NCBI GenBank assembly: GCA_964036045.1
Contig: OZ038389.1
Coordinates: 34,972,444-35,036,443, forward strand
Origin: Eutreptiella sp. 'Long Island Sound 2002'
Lineage: Eukaryota; Euglenozoa; Euglenophyceae; Eutreptiales; Eutreptiaceae
Length of the DNA stretch: 64,000 bases
Direction of reading: 5' to 3'
Shown piece after piece: positions 54,661-64,000 of the stretch. The notes under the pieces were generated by a model that had not been told where the DNA came from, did no database searches, and saw only the letters and a program-made list of their open reading frames with translations. The translations under genes and the position numbers were made by a program. Positions within the stretch are counted from its first letter, which is position 1. Each line of letters begins with the position of its first letter.

Positions 54661-55840
54661 GCTACGACGATCCCACAAGTGACTGTGGTATCGGATGTGA
54701 CACATAGTGAGGACTAGCTGAGTCTGAAACTGGGTTTTGCAGTGGGAAACTGCCACACCCGTAGGCTTCCCAGTGTGCGTGAGGCACAATGACTGTAGGC
54801 CCACAGACCTCATACAGAGGTGAGCTGCAGGGTGCAGTGCTCGTAACAGCAGAAAGCCTCGCTGAACCTGGTGACACACTAACCATGGACAACCAGGCCC
54901 CCCCCCCTGGCAATCTCCCCCCTTTTGTCAGGCCGGTCCCCCCCCCCCAAGGGGGGGGGGGCGATTGCACCACAAAACTGTACCACAGTATCACAGTGTA
55001 AATCAGCTTCGGCGCCTTTGGTGCCTAGTATTTTCTATGCTTTTTGGGCCAAGTGACCCCCCCCCCCTTGGGGCTGGGGGATTGCAAGAGGGGGGATATT
55101 GCAGGGGGGTTAATTGTGTGCTGGGTCCCCAGACCCCCCCACCGTGAGTGTGCAGACACGGATCTGCGTCAACAAGGTAGAGAGCATCCGGAAGCCCGAC
55201 TGGTGCCCTTCTCTTGGATCCCCAGCCATCGTGACCTGTTGAATGCCATGAGTCAAGAAGATGGCGCAGGGATACTCCGCAATGACGAGGTAGACAAATG
55301 GGCAAAGATAGCGACAGCCCTTCCTTTGCCACCATGTGACCCTACGGAACCGTCTGCTATTGTGATCTGTGGTGGGATTGCACCCACCCCAGCAAAGAAA
55401 TGGGTCCTTCTACGCCGCCCAACATTTGGCGTTCCCGGCGTGCACTAGGTCTCCTGGCTGCCCTTAAAAGGCACCAGGCACATGCTGTGGATCTGCTGGC
55501 TGTGGGGAAATGGGCGGTGGGAGGGATGTGCCCCCCCTGTGGGAAAAGACAGTCAGCGCCTGTGAGGCACGTACCATGGCAACACAGCCCAACTGCGCCT
55601 CATCGAATGTCCTGCCTGGGAACCTGCCTTCTGGAAAGTCTGGCTTAGTAACTGGGGGAACTGGACTGAATATGCCACTTTCCGGCACGACCTGGCGACA
55701 CATGATGACCTTGTACATATCTCTCGCCTGCGGATCCTTCGTAGACGGCCTACCTTGACCACTGCGGGCTGCTCTACGCGAGCGTGTTTCATATCATCAG
55801 TACTGCGTGCTGCTGTCCATCCCTTCGTCAAGCACATCAT
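54661..55840 (+). pseudogene. RNase H domain and C-terminus of a non-LTR-type retroelement
   Basis: Four RNase H signature regions can be placed in order. VTVVSDVTHSED (about 54680-54714) supplies the first Asp. TSYRGELQGAVL (about 54808) supplies the Glu. TLTMDNQA (about 54873) supplies the second Asp. WIPSHRDLLNAM (about 55220), followed by NDEVDKWAK, supplies the His and last Asp. After a stop at 55446-55448, coding-like sequence shifts frame and contains CPPCGK, then a His and a further Cys-Pro, like the zinc-binding tail of LINE-type polymerases. The gene is dead: there is a stop after the first motif, frame changes, and an insertion (54899-55110) between the second Asp and the His motif. 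It could be the missing end of the same element family as the RT fragment at 13.1 kb, but no shared sequence proves it. Confidence 0.7.
54899..55110. mobile_element. About 212-bp TIR-bounded insertion inside the RNase H region
   Basis: The left end reads CCCCCCCCTGGCAATCTCC, then CCCCTTTTG. The right end, on the opposite strand, reads CCCCCCTGCAATATCC, then CCCCTCTTG. These form imperfect inverted repeats of about 26 bp. The interior has C/G homopolymers and no gene. It lies just where the RNase H protein similarity breaks. The target duplication cannot be read because the ends are homopolymers. Likely a small non-autonomous DNA element. Confidence 0.6.
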
Positions 55841-55849
55841 TGGGGGGGA

Positions 55850-57057
55850 TAAAAAAGATTTGCCCAATGTGTGTATATTCAATATGCTCAGATTTTAATG
55901 CAACACACAAAAGGGGACATTGCAATTTTTTTAATCCAATGCATCTCATCATTCTACAATTATGGTACCAATGAGAATGCACGCTGTGGTCAGACACGGC
56001 CTTAGTTGAGCCGCAGGCCCCTGTGCTCATGGTCGCCCCCGTACCGCCGTCCTGCCCGTCCCTCCCGCCCTGCATCGCGGTCTGGGGGGGATGGGGGGGG
56101 GGGGGGCAGTGGGACCAGAGACCGTGCGGCCAGTGTGCGAGGCATGGCCGTGTCCGAAGCACCGCATCTGCGTCTGACCTTCGTCTTCCCAGAGCTCGGC
56201 CGTGCATTGCACACGGGCAAGGGGGGCAGGGAGGGGGCACTGCCGCGAGGCGCACCGCTCTCTGTGCTGCGACTGGAAGGGGGCTGGGTCGGGTGGAACG
56301 GTTGGCCTACTGTCCCCGTCCCTTGGCCCCCGCGGTCCCCCCAGCCCATGTGCTGGTGACTGTGCAGCAGGCGGGGCCTTAGGGGCATGTCTGCACAGCG
56401 TGCGTACAGCGCCCGGTAGTAAGGTAGCTTTCCTCTGAGCACCCTGAGAACCCCCCGCCACCGGGGAAGCATACGCCCACAGAGCAAACAAAGCAGATTT
56501 AGACAGCAGTCTGGCATTTTCAGTGTGACACATCGTTTGTTTTAACGTATTGCCTGAGTTTGTGGACTGAGTAGAGTCTGACCCGTCCTGTGTCTCGGAA
56601 CACAGCAGTTACTGCGCGGTCACCTTGGCCCTGGGAGAAAACGGGCCCAAAACAGCCTACTTTTGGAACTGCGCGGGCACAGCGCACGGTGCGCCCCCTT
56701 CGGGGACAATAGAAAAAACACATCACGTTGATGTCTGCCTCCCCCCACCAACGCACGGAGGAGGCAATGCGGGGCACTACACGCGGCAAAGTAAAATGGC
56801 ACATCCTCCGGTACTCCGTCCATCTGAAGTTTGTCTCTGGCAGAGAGACAACATGCGGGCCTTCACCCGCCGCTGAATGGACACAATATGGCCCATTCAT
56901 CGCCGACGGTTGGCGGCCACCCGCCCCCTGGGCGGGCCTTCGCGAAGACAAAACAACAGAACTCATAGTGTTCAAGGAGCGCCGACGGCTAGACTCACAG
57001 CAGGACTTGCCTCACCTGGGAAAGTGCTACCCCCCTCACCCACACCCCCAGGGATGC
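55850..57057. other. No recognised gene; conflicting open frames
   Basis: Minus frames 56517-56002 (171 codons, Arg/Pro-rich, with an RVLRGKLPYYRALYARCADM stretch) and 56975-56520 (151 codons) compete with plus frames 56006-56382 and 56728-57159. The plus frame at 56728 contains a plausible globular stretch (KVKWHILRYSVHLKFVSGRE). With both strands open I cannot choose, and no domain is recognised. G-runs lie at 56082-56106. Confidence 0.35.
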
Positions 57058-57222
57058 ATGGGAAGGGAGGGAAATCCCCCCCCCCCCCACTCCAGGGCGC
57101 CCAGCCTATGCCCAGCCACTCCCCCTGACGGCGAGTGCCGGCCTCAATGGCATTTGTAACCGACAGTAACCGCCACCAACTGCTTTGGCAACCTCCTCCC
57201 CCAGGAAAGGGTCTGTGGCCGT
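57058..57222. repeat. Dispersed repeat R4, copy 1
   Basis: After a C-run: CACCCAGCCTATGCCCAGCC-type start (here GCGCCCAGCCTATGCCCAGC), CCCTGACG, GGCATTTGTAACCGACAGTA and TTTGGCAACCTC. The second copy is at 61570-61732. A local direct repeat of CCGGAGTA follows at 57285-57303. Confidence 0.85.
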
Positions 57223-57735
57223 CTCTGGGCTGAGGGGCAATGCCCCCGCAGGAGGAGGGCCCAGGCCCAGAGTACCGCGCGTACCGGAGTACCGGAGTAC
57301 AGGCGGAGGGGCCGCACGGTCTGAGGCAGACCCCCTGCGCACCAACACCGCCCCTTCACCGGCATGACCCCAGTCCCTAAGTCCCACCACGCGACCCACT
57401 CCCAAGTGCGTCACATTGCGTTCTTACCCACAAAAGAGGCCGTCACGAACACTTTGCGCCCCCCCCCCCCCCCCCAACTCCCGTTGTGGGTCATTCGCGG
57501 GGGCGATCTATCGTACAACGGCATTGATGGACCGGAGATTACCTTCCACTTACCCTGACCACAGAGCAGACATGACCCTGGCAGGCAGGGGCTGCAATGG
57601 AAAGTGTGCAATGGATCAGGCCCAAGGCCATTGAGGGAAACGGAGTGCTGGCCCATACACAGGCCTATTCTATCCTCGTCTTAGGGCAACGGAACTGGCG
57701 ATGCGCGTGGAGCCAATTATGGGGATGGGGCCGAG

Positions 57736-58062
57736 GTGCTGCTGCTGCGATGGCCGCCGCCGCCGCGGGTGCGGGACGCATCCGCTGAGGGTCTGGTTCC
57801 CGCACCGCTTCGAGGCTCTTGGGGCTCCGACAAGAGCGGCGAGCGGAGCAACGACCCCAACCCCCGTCCTCCCTCCCTCCCCTTGTCTAAGCGCCCACAC
57901 TACAGCCCCTCCACTGTGCGTCGCTTGGAGGGGGCCGGTTACCTTGTGTTTGACTCCAATGGGCTCAGCATGTGCCCCTGCCCTTATGATCAGATCTCGA
58001 TCAGGATGTACAATGGGTGTCGGTCAGTGGAGTTGGGTGAGCAGACGGGCGACAGCTCCTGA
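57736..58062 (+). CDS. Unrecognised 108-aa open frame
   Basis: A GC-rich plus frame without an ATG at its 5' end. The first 60 residues are Pro/Arg/Ser-rich and look disordered. The last 45 look ordered (VRRLEGAGYLVFDSNGLSMC, then a Tyr/Asp-containing tail) up to the TGA at 58060-58062. It could be the last exon of a gene. No upstream exon or domain is identified. Confidence 0.25.
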   Translation: MLLLRWPPPPRVRDASAEGLVPAPLRGSWGSDKSGERSNDPNPRPPSLPLSKRPHYSPSTVRRLEGAGYLVFDSNGLSMCPCPYDQISIRMYNGCRSVELGEQTGDSS

Positions 58063-58069
58063 CTGCCCA

Positions 58070-60018
58070 CCTCAGGTTTGCCTCGTGCCCATCGGCCTTC
58101 TTGCAATCGTTGTGTGGGTGCAGACTGGTTATGTGTGTATGCACGTTGGAGCAATCCCCAGCAAGTGCCGGCCTGGGGTGCCCCTACGCACACTTGCGAG
58201 CATCGGACAACGACAATAATATTGTCTGCAAGTATCCCTGGAAAATCTGCGGAAACCGAGGGCCAGCACCATGTTCCCCTTGGAACCGGCCGATGGGGTG
58301 CTGTGCGCAGGAGGTCGCATTCGCTAGTCCCATTGTTGGTGGGGGTCGCGTGTTTCTAATCTTGTCACATGTGCTTGATTCTGTTGAGAACGTCTCTGGA
58401 GCATTGAACGGGGGGCATGCAAGTGATGTCAGGCCCAACTGAGTGCAGTTTGTGTGTGTCTCACTTCTTGTTGTTAGAGCAGCAAACGTCATGTAAGGTG
58501 GGTTCCCAGGGGATGGCTCCTTATCAAGGAGACATGGAGAGGGGGAGAGAAGGCGTGCATGTGTGCGTTGTGTCCGGCCGCACGGGCGTCCTCGGATCGG
58601 GTCGCTCCCCATTGGGGAGGCCCACGGCGAGGCCCACGTGTGTGTGCGTGCGTCTGCTCAGGGGGAAAAGTTCGAGAGGGAGACCCACGTGGGTCACGGG
58701 CCCCCGTGGTCACCTTTGGTGCCATCAAAAGCAGGCTCGCGTTCAGTCCTCATGGCCTGTCTGCACGCCTGTCTGGCGCCTGTCTGTGTGTGCATGCGTG
58801 CGTGCACTTTGGGCTTGTGTGCACGCAGATGTGCACATGTGAACGCACATGAGAATCGGGCACGTATGAACAGCTGATGCTGGAGGAAGAACCATTGCAG
58901 GGGTGCAGTGTAACTGCACCCAAATACAGCAGTGCTGCAATCCCCATCTGCTCTGTACACTTGTGCACTGCTCGACGTGGTCCATCCACACGGTCCTGGA
59001 GGTGGTGCACACCACTTCTGTCGCTGCTCGTAGCCATCGATCACCTCTGAATGGTCCTTGTTGTGGCCGGTCAGAGGCTTCCTTGGCTGGTGTCATTGGG
59101 CAGAAGACATCCCAAACTGTACAGTTCCCGCCCAGCCACCCCGGGGCAGTTGCTGGAGGAGGTGGTCTAGCCGGTGTGACGAGGTGGTCCGATGCTTCCC
59201 CCGTTGTCCCTTCTCTTTCGTCTCTCTTTGCTTGTTGCTTGCCTATTCACTGTCGCGTCACTCTGGCCTCACTGTAAATTGCTGTCCATGCAGCTGCACC
59301 ATCACGGTTTCTAGGGGTATCGAGCGCAGTCGGCACCTGAGGTGTGTGTGTGCCAAGGGGGAATGTTTGCCCGGCGCACGCCCGGCGCGCTACTTTTCTA
59401 TTAACTATCCCGACCTCAGCCCCAGATTTACCCTCTCATGGAGAAGCCCCCCAAGTAGACCACGTTGCACTGCACACCTTCCCGACAAAGCACGTTGCAT
59501 AATAAAGCAATAGCTGTGAAGTCAACAACTCCAAATCAAAGAAATCACCTCGTGTACGAGAAGGTCCATACCCATCCCAAATGAAAACATCAGCTGATGT
59601 CCCGGGGGCCAAGGGGCAAATCCATATGATATTGCCAACATATCAACGGCAACAGTCACCTTATAAACATGCGACGCATATTTAGGATTCCACAGGTCGG
59701 CACGCCATATCCCACCAATGGATCTAATGGATCTGATGGGCATGGAGTCTGTGAAAATGTGAAAGAAGCATCAAAATACCCTTTTTCAAACAACAATAAT
59801 GCCCATAGTATCACAAAGTATGAGGTTCTAGGACGGCTAGACGTCCAAATAGTTGCACTGCACGCGCACTGCGCTCAGTGCACCCCCTAAAAGGTCACCG
59901 GTGGGGCATGGGTCAAAAAAGATGCCCAGCGCGCGACCGGCACGTGCCCGGCGCACTAACGCTCCCCCCAAGGCTTCTTCAATTCCAGTCCTGCTCAAGC
60001 TGCGAGGTTCAACACCTG
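58070..60018. other. No recognised gene
   Basis: Overlapping frames of 60-150 codons on both strands with no domain. GCCCGGCGC(A/G)C-type words recur at 59370-59390 and 59945-59960. AATAAA occurs at 59501. GTGCGTGCGT-like microrepeats lie at 58790-58850. Confidence 0.4.
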
Positions 60019-60290
60019 AAGTGCGTGTGTGGGTGTGTGTGGGTGGGTGGGTGGGTGTGAAACCCAATATCATTGAAGACAGCATCATAGCGTTCGCGAA
60101 CATTACAATACCATTCTACAGCTGTGTTCGCACTGCGGCTGTGTGTGTGTGAGTGTGTGTGAGTGTGTGTTTGGGGGTGGCGCCATATTATAGAGGAAGG
60201 CCTGTATTGGTCTGCAGGTGGGTCAGAGAGGCGGGCCCCTGTGCTTCAGTGTGTGAGTGTGTGTTTGTGTGTGTGCATGTGTGAGACACC
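60019..60290. repeat. GT-rich microsatellite tracts
   Basis: Three GT-rich stretches (about 60020-60058 with GGGTGGGTGGGTG, 60140-60180, and 60250-60290) separated by unique sequence. No gene. Confidence 0.85.
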
Positions 60291-60642
60291 CGTGGACGCC
60301 CTAAGCGCACCCAGCACCGGAGTGTTGGCCCCTCCCCGCACACTGTCCACACAATGACAGACAAGGACATGACCATCTCCGCACCCGGCGAACAAGAGGG
60401 AGCACCTGACGAGCCGGAGAAAGCGTTGTGACGGAAAGGGCGAAGGCTTGGGCAGAGAGGCACTGCGGAGGTGCATGGCCTATCCTCCGAGAAAGCAGCC
60501 TCATCACGAGCGAGGGGAGGGGGGGGGCTCTGTGGCTTTGGCCAGGGCAGTACCCTGTGCACCCACCCATCAATCAACGTTGACGACCAATAAATCAGGC
60601 ACAGGTACGAGGGAAAGGCAGAGTTCTCCTTCAGGGGGGGGG

Positions 60643-60919
60643 GGTCTGGAACCCAAAAGTCCAAAGATTTGTGTGCCAAAAACAGCCAAATCAACATTTC
60701 CTTGTGTAAAACTTCATTTTTTTCCCACTATGAAATCCTGGTCCGAGGGGGGGGGGTCTGACCCCCCGTGTGACATTCCGTCGGGTTGTTGTTCCTTTAC
60801 GGGGCCCTGGACAGTCACCCGTTCTTCCCTCCGCATGTTGCGTTGGGTCGCTGGGTCTGACCCCCCCACCCCCAGCCCCCAGCCCCCCAGGATACGCTGA
60901 GTTGTTAAGCAAAACTCTG
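60643..60919. repeat. Dispersed repeat R2, copy b, split by an R3 insertion
   Basis: Collinear with R2 copy c (63294-63473): GGTCTGGAACCCAAAAGTCC, then TTTGTGTGCCAAAAACAGCC, CAACATTTCCTTGTG, TCCCACTATGAAATCC and GGTCCGAGGGGG. The sequence is then interrupted by 85 bp of R3 at 60768-60852 and resumes with GATACGCTGAGTTGTTAAGC. Confidence 0.85.
60768..60852 (+). mobile_element. R3 copy B, 85-bp insertion with 14-bp flanking direct repeats
   Basis: The insert starts GTGTGACATTCCGTCGGG, exactly where the other R3 copies start, and ends GTTGGGTCGCT. It is flanked by GGGTCTGACCCCCC at 60754-60767 and again at 60853-60866. The uninterrupted R2 copy at 63294 has a single G-run/C-run joint here. Same start and variable end length among R3 copies (85, about 154 and about 270 bp) with a target duplication suggests a mobile, end-truncated repeat. 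Class undetermined. Confidence 0.65.
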
Positions 60920-61459
60920 GGGACAGGTGCGACCCACAACACGCAGTAGGCGAGGGACTCTAGTGCAGTTGACGACCTACGGGCTCAGCTTCAGCACCAT
61001 TTGCTTGGCACCCATCTGCCCCCTTGCCCCCTCCCCCCCCCCACACACATTCGCTCGCTCACGCACCAACTCCCACGCGCACGCGCGCGCACACACGCAC
61101 GTACATGGACAAAGAGGGGACAGCCGTTGCACGCAACGGACAGACAAAGAGGGTCCACCTCCGCAAAACCCGCCCCCACAGATGTGCGCCTGCGGGGGCC
61201 GAGACGCCAGCCCCAGCAACGGCAAGGCCATTACTGGCCACTGTCCTGCCCTCAGCCCCTGGCCACATCGCCGGGAATGGAAAGGGCTTCACGCCCCCCC
61301 CGCCCCCTCAAACCGTCCCACAACCCCCCGAGCCCCCCCCCCCCCCCACGCACGGCATGGCCCCGGGCACGGCATGCCACAAGGGGATCCCGTTGTCTCG
61401 AGACGCCCGTACGTTCGGCGCCCGAGCGAGCGGGTGTTGTGCTGCAGGATCCGAGCGAG
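60920..61459. other. No recognised gene; GC-rich low complexity
   Basis: CA/CG-rich microrepeats at 61050-61105 (GCACGCGCGCGCACACACGC) and C-runs. Frames of 150-210 codons on both strands are compositional. Nothing assignable. Confidence 0.45.
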
Positions 61460-61545
61460 ATGTGTACCAACAATGGCCCGACCAGATCCTCCCAACGATG
61501 AATTTCATTACTTCCCACAATGGTCACTTTGATCTGCGGGGGTGG
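61460..61545. repeat. Dispersed repeat R2, copy e (diverged)
   Basis: TGTGTACCAACAATGGCCCG, ACCAGATCCTCCCAACGATG and AATTTCATTACTTCCCACAA, then TGGTCACTT; the same subfamily as copy d. Confidence 0.75.
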
Positions 61546-61569
61546 AGGGGGATGCATTGGAAGAAGGTG

Positions 61570-61732
61570 GGGGGGGGGGCTCCCCCCCCTCTAGAGGGCA
61601 CCCAGCCTATGCCCAGCCGGTGTCTCCCTGACGTGAAGTGCCAACTTCAAGGGCATTTGTAACCGACAGTAACCGCCCCCAACCGCTTTGGCAACCTCTT
61701 CCAACCGCCTGTCTAACCGCCTCTGGGGCCGC
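61570..61732. repeat. Dispersed repeat R4, copy 2
   Basis: GCACCCAGCCTATGCCCAGC, CCCTGACGTGAAGTGCC, GGCATTTGTAACCGACAGTA and GCTTTGGCAACCTCTTCC, followed by a CTAACCGCCTC-type tandem repeat of about 20 bp. About 80-85 % similar to copy 1 by eye. Confidence 0.85.
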
Positions 61733-61739
61733 CTCTGAG

Positions 61740-62680
61740 GTCCCTTGCCTTCTAATGCATCCATTGGGGGGGGGGGGGGGGTTTGGCATGACGCCATGGT
61801 GTGATGATCTCGTCTGCAGCTGGCGGCGCCTACTGGCCGATCGCCATTCGCTGCCCTTCCCTTGGACCCTTTCCCTCCATAGGCGGTGGTGCCCATCAGC
61901 TTCTCACCACCCTTTGACCTTCCTCTTCCTCCTTGCCCTAACCTTCCCTCTCCCCTCCCCTTTCCCTTCCCTTGGCCTTGGGGGGGGGGGGGGGGGCTTA
62001 ACCCCCCCGCCTCCTACGGTGTATGGCCATTCCAATACTTTCCCGCTCCCGGGCGTGCAGCAACGCCATGCCCTGCTCCGAGGCAGAATGCTGCTGAGAC
62101 CGGGACCAAGTCGTGCCTGCATGACCCAGCGCCCCGCGCCCCCCCACAACAACAGGCCCATACCCATGCCCCTCCCCTTCTCGGCCATAAAGCCGGCGGT
62201 CAGAAAAACAATGGGGAGATGGGGTCACTGCGGGTGCTCGATGGGGTTGGGGTTTGGGGGAGGGGGGGGTCCCAACTGCACGGCCCTGCCGCACATGTCC
62301 CACATGGAGGTCGACGATGAAGGGTTAGACGCCGTCCTCCCCACCCTCCGTGCCCCCACCCACAGCCGCGCGCTCAGGAGCGTCAGCGTACACCCACTCG
62401 CAACACCCGCGTCACGGACTGTACGAAGGATGTGGGGGGGGGGGGGGGGGCAACAGTTGTATTGCAACCACGACGCCGCCGCGCGTGGAGATGTCCTCCC
62501 GCACAGGGAGCACTCCCCGTTCCATTCCGCCCCGAATGTGGTGCAGGGGGCGCCCAGGCACTGCGACCCTCAATGTAGGAGGCGGGGGCCGCACAGGCGT
62601 GGGAGGGGGGGGGGTCTGGAGGGGCCTCGCACGGAGGCCGGGGGAACGCCCAGGCGACGGTGCCAAGGCGTCACCAAACC
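61740..62680. other. No recognised gene; G-runs and possible short exon
   Basis: G-runs of 12-17 bases at about 61767, 61981 and 62436. A 350-codon plus frame (61638-62690) crosses several low-complexity tracts and is probably compositional. Around 62280-62350 the plus strand reads MSHMEVDDEGLDAVLPTLRA, which looks more protein-like, but no paired splice sites were confirmed. The block shared with 53767 lies at 62007-62046. Confidence 0.4.
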
Positions 62681-62684
62681 CCCC

Positions 62685-62838
62685 GTGTGACATTCCGTCG
62701 GGTTGTTGCTCCTTTACGGGGCCCCGGACACTCACCCATTCTTCCCTTCGCATGTTGCGTCGGGTCGCTGCGTTCTGTCGGCCGCTGCGGCCGGTGCTCC
62801 TGCTGGTGTCGTTTCCGTGTTCGCAGAGCCCAGTAGCC
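62685..62838 (+). repeat. Dispersed repeat R3, copy C
   Basis: Preceded by CCCCCC. Starts GTGTGACATTCCGTCGGG and runs through GGGTCGCTGCGTTCTGTCGG to AGAGCCCAGTAG, closely matching copy A, then stops matching. No clear target duplication, although CCAAGG(C)...CACC occurs on both sides. Confidence 0.85.
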
Positions 62839-62839
62839 C

Positions 62840-63290
62840 CCAAGGCCACCCGCACACTCACGCAGACGCCTGTCGATGGGCGCCGTATTCACTCGGTGGC
62901 ATCGCCTCCATGCCCCACCCCCTTCAGCCTGTGCTCTATCCAGCCCCCCTCTGATCTCCACGTGTCTATTCATCGCCCCCCCCCCCCCGGCCACGCGGAG
63001 CAGACGCGTGCGCACGGCCATGTGCAGAAAGTACACGAAGAGAGCGCGCGGGGCAAAGGTCAAAGAGAAGAGAAAAGATCTTCAGTGACATGTCATTGGG
63101 CGCCTTCCGCGGTAGCACACGAGTCAAACACAGCGCCCACTATCCCGGGTCCCATGACCTAAATTCCCGTTGGCACAGTCCACATTCGATGCAGTTCCAC
63201 ACCGGGACCATTTGTGATCGAATCCCCTCTAACCCCCCCCCCCCCCCTCCCAAAAAGGGATGTATTAGAAAGGGGGGGGAGGGGGGTTTG
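62840..63290. other. No recognised gene
   Basis: GC-rich sequence with C-runs at 62980-62988 and 63233-63247. Short frames on both strands, none recognised. Confidence 0.45.
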
Positions 63291-63293
63291 GCT

Positions 63294-63473
63294 GGTCCTG
63301 GAACCCAAAAGTCCAGAAGATTGTGTACCAAAATCAGCCAAATCAATAGTTCCTTTTGTAAAATTTCATGTTTTCCCACAATGAAATCCGGGTCCGAGGG
63401 GGGGGGGGGTGTTAGCCCCCCCCCCCCCCACCCCCGCAGCCCCGGAGACGCTGAGTTGTCAAGCAACACTCTG
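63294..63473. repeat. Dispersed repeat R2, copy c (uninterrupted)
   Basis: GGTCCTGGAACCCAAAAGTC, TTGTGTACCAAAATCAGCC, CAATAGTTCCTTTTGTAAAA, TCCCACAATGAAATCCGGGT, a G-run/C-run joint, then GACGCTGAGTTGTCAAGCAA. It supplies the empty-site comparison for copy b. Confidence 0.85.
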
Positions 63474-63890
63474 CCCTCCCCCCCCGACTCTCTGGGCAAG
63501 TCCCCCCACAAGGGGGGGGGGGGGGGGGGCGGTGCGGAATACGTCCGGGGGCATGTGCCGGTCCTCGTTCTCAGGAGGGCACTGTCTACGTGTGAGTAGG
63601 GGGGGGGACCGGATATTCGGTGCGCGTGGGACCGGGGTCCCTCTGCCCACGGGCGCCGCCTCCGACCCTCGCCGTCCGTCCGGGCGGTGCAAGCGCAGGG
63701 GCCGGGGGGGGGGGGGTCGGGCACAAACGGACGGCAATCCAACAGCCCCCCCCCCCCAACACAGCAACACATTTGAATGTACAGAGGGGCAGGGGGGCCT
63801 CCCCCGTGCCCAACGCCCCGGGGCTGCAGCGCCAACGGGCTCTGCCGGGACTCCGTCGGCCGCGACCCCCGGGCGGGGCCGCGTATCGGG
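63474..63890. other. No recognised gene; G- and C-run rich
   Basis: Several homopolymers of 9-18 bases (63512-63530, 63600-63608, 63703-63716, 63747-63757). Open frames on both strands are compositional. Confidence 0.5.
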
Positions 63891-64000
63891 GGCCGCGCGC
63901 GCTCAGTACTTGAGGGGCACGAAGTCCGGTGCGGGGGGGCGCGCGCGCTCAGTACTTGAGGGGCACAAAGTCCGGTGCGGGGGGCCGCGCGCGCTCAGTA
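63891..64000. repeat. 46-bp tandem repeat running off the window end
   Basis: GCTCAGTACTTGAGGGGCAC starts at 63901 and 63947, and the next copy begins at 63993. At least 2.2 units are visible with one G/A difference and one length difference in a G-run. In one minus frame each unit reads APDFVPLKY and then stop. The array continues beyond the window. Confidence 0.92.

Noticed and set aside
61638-62690. 350-codon plus-strand frame
   Set aside because: It crosses an R4 repeat, long G-runs and unrelated segments; GC-rich composition explains the lack of stops.

Overview
This window is nuclear DNA of a eukaryote, most likely a protist or microalga; I cannot name the taxon. The evidence is exon-sized coding pieces bounded by GT/AG splice sites (a WD40 gene on the minus strand at 49.5-54.5 kb), a poly(A)-type signal, LINE-like reverse transcriptase and RNase H fragments, large satellite arrays, and no compact operon-like coding. 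Most of the DNA is repeats and decayed coding sequence. Many open frames here are by-products of repeats and are left out.

Region 1 (1-19.8 kb) is a graveyard of degraded coding pieces: an acidic open frame followed by a frame-broken extension (4.2-5.8 kb), a leucine-rich-repeat pseudogene that changes frame at least three times (9.4-10.2 kb), a reverse-transcriptase fragment with one in-frame stop (13.1-13.8 kb), an Ala/Lys-rich exon-like block (17.3 kb) and several unrecognised fragments.

Region 2 (19.8-45.7 kb) is a mosaic of one diverged satellite and larger modules. The satellite has a repeat of about 100 bp made of two halves, each ending near GGCTACATAACCCC; one half carries the palindrome CCCACATGTGGG. 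Embedded in it are at least seven copies of a 0.3-1.9 kb module (D), a second module pair (E/F), a fourfold tandem amplification of 881 bp, one inverted satellite block, and a 423-bp terminal-inverted-repeat element. That element sits in a TA target whose uninterrupted version is present elsewhere in the window.

Region 3 (about 48-64 kb) is GC-rich and full of G and C homopolymers, minisatellites and short dispersed repeats. It holds three recognisable exons of a minus-strand WD40-repeat protein. The introns between them are loaded with minisatellites, one of which begins exactly at a 5' splice site. A plus-strand RNase H domain of a non-LTR-type retroelement is interrupted by a second TIR-bounded insertion. 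Two dispersed repeat families recur, and one copy is flanked by 14-bp direct repeats.

No intact, confidently functional gene is complete here. The WD40 gene is the best candidate for a living gene, but at least one exon between its second and third visible exons was not found. I see no tRNA, rRNA, CRISPR array or prokaryotic defence system. The most unusual content is the satellite/module mosaic and the well-delimited small mobile insertions.
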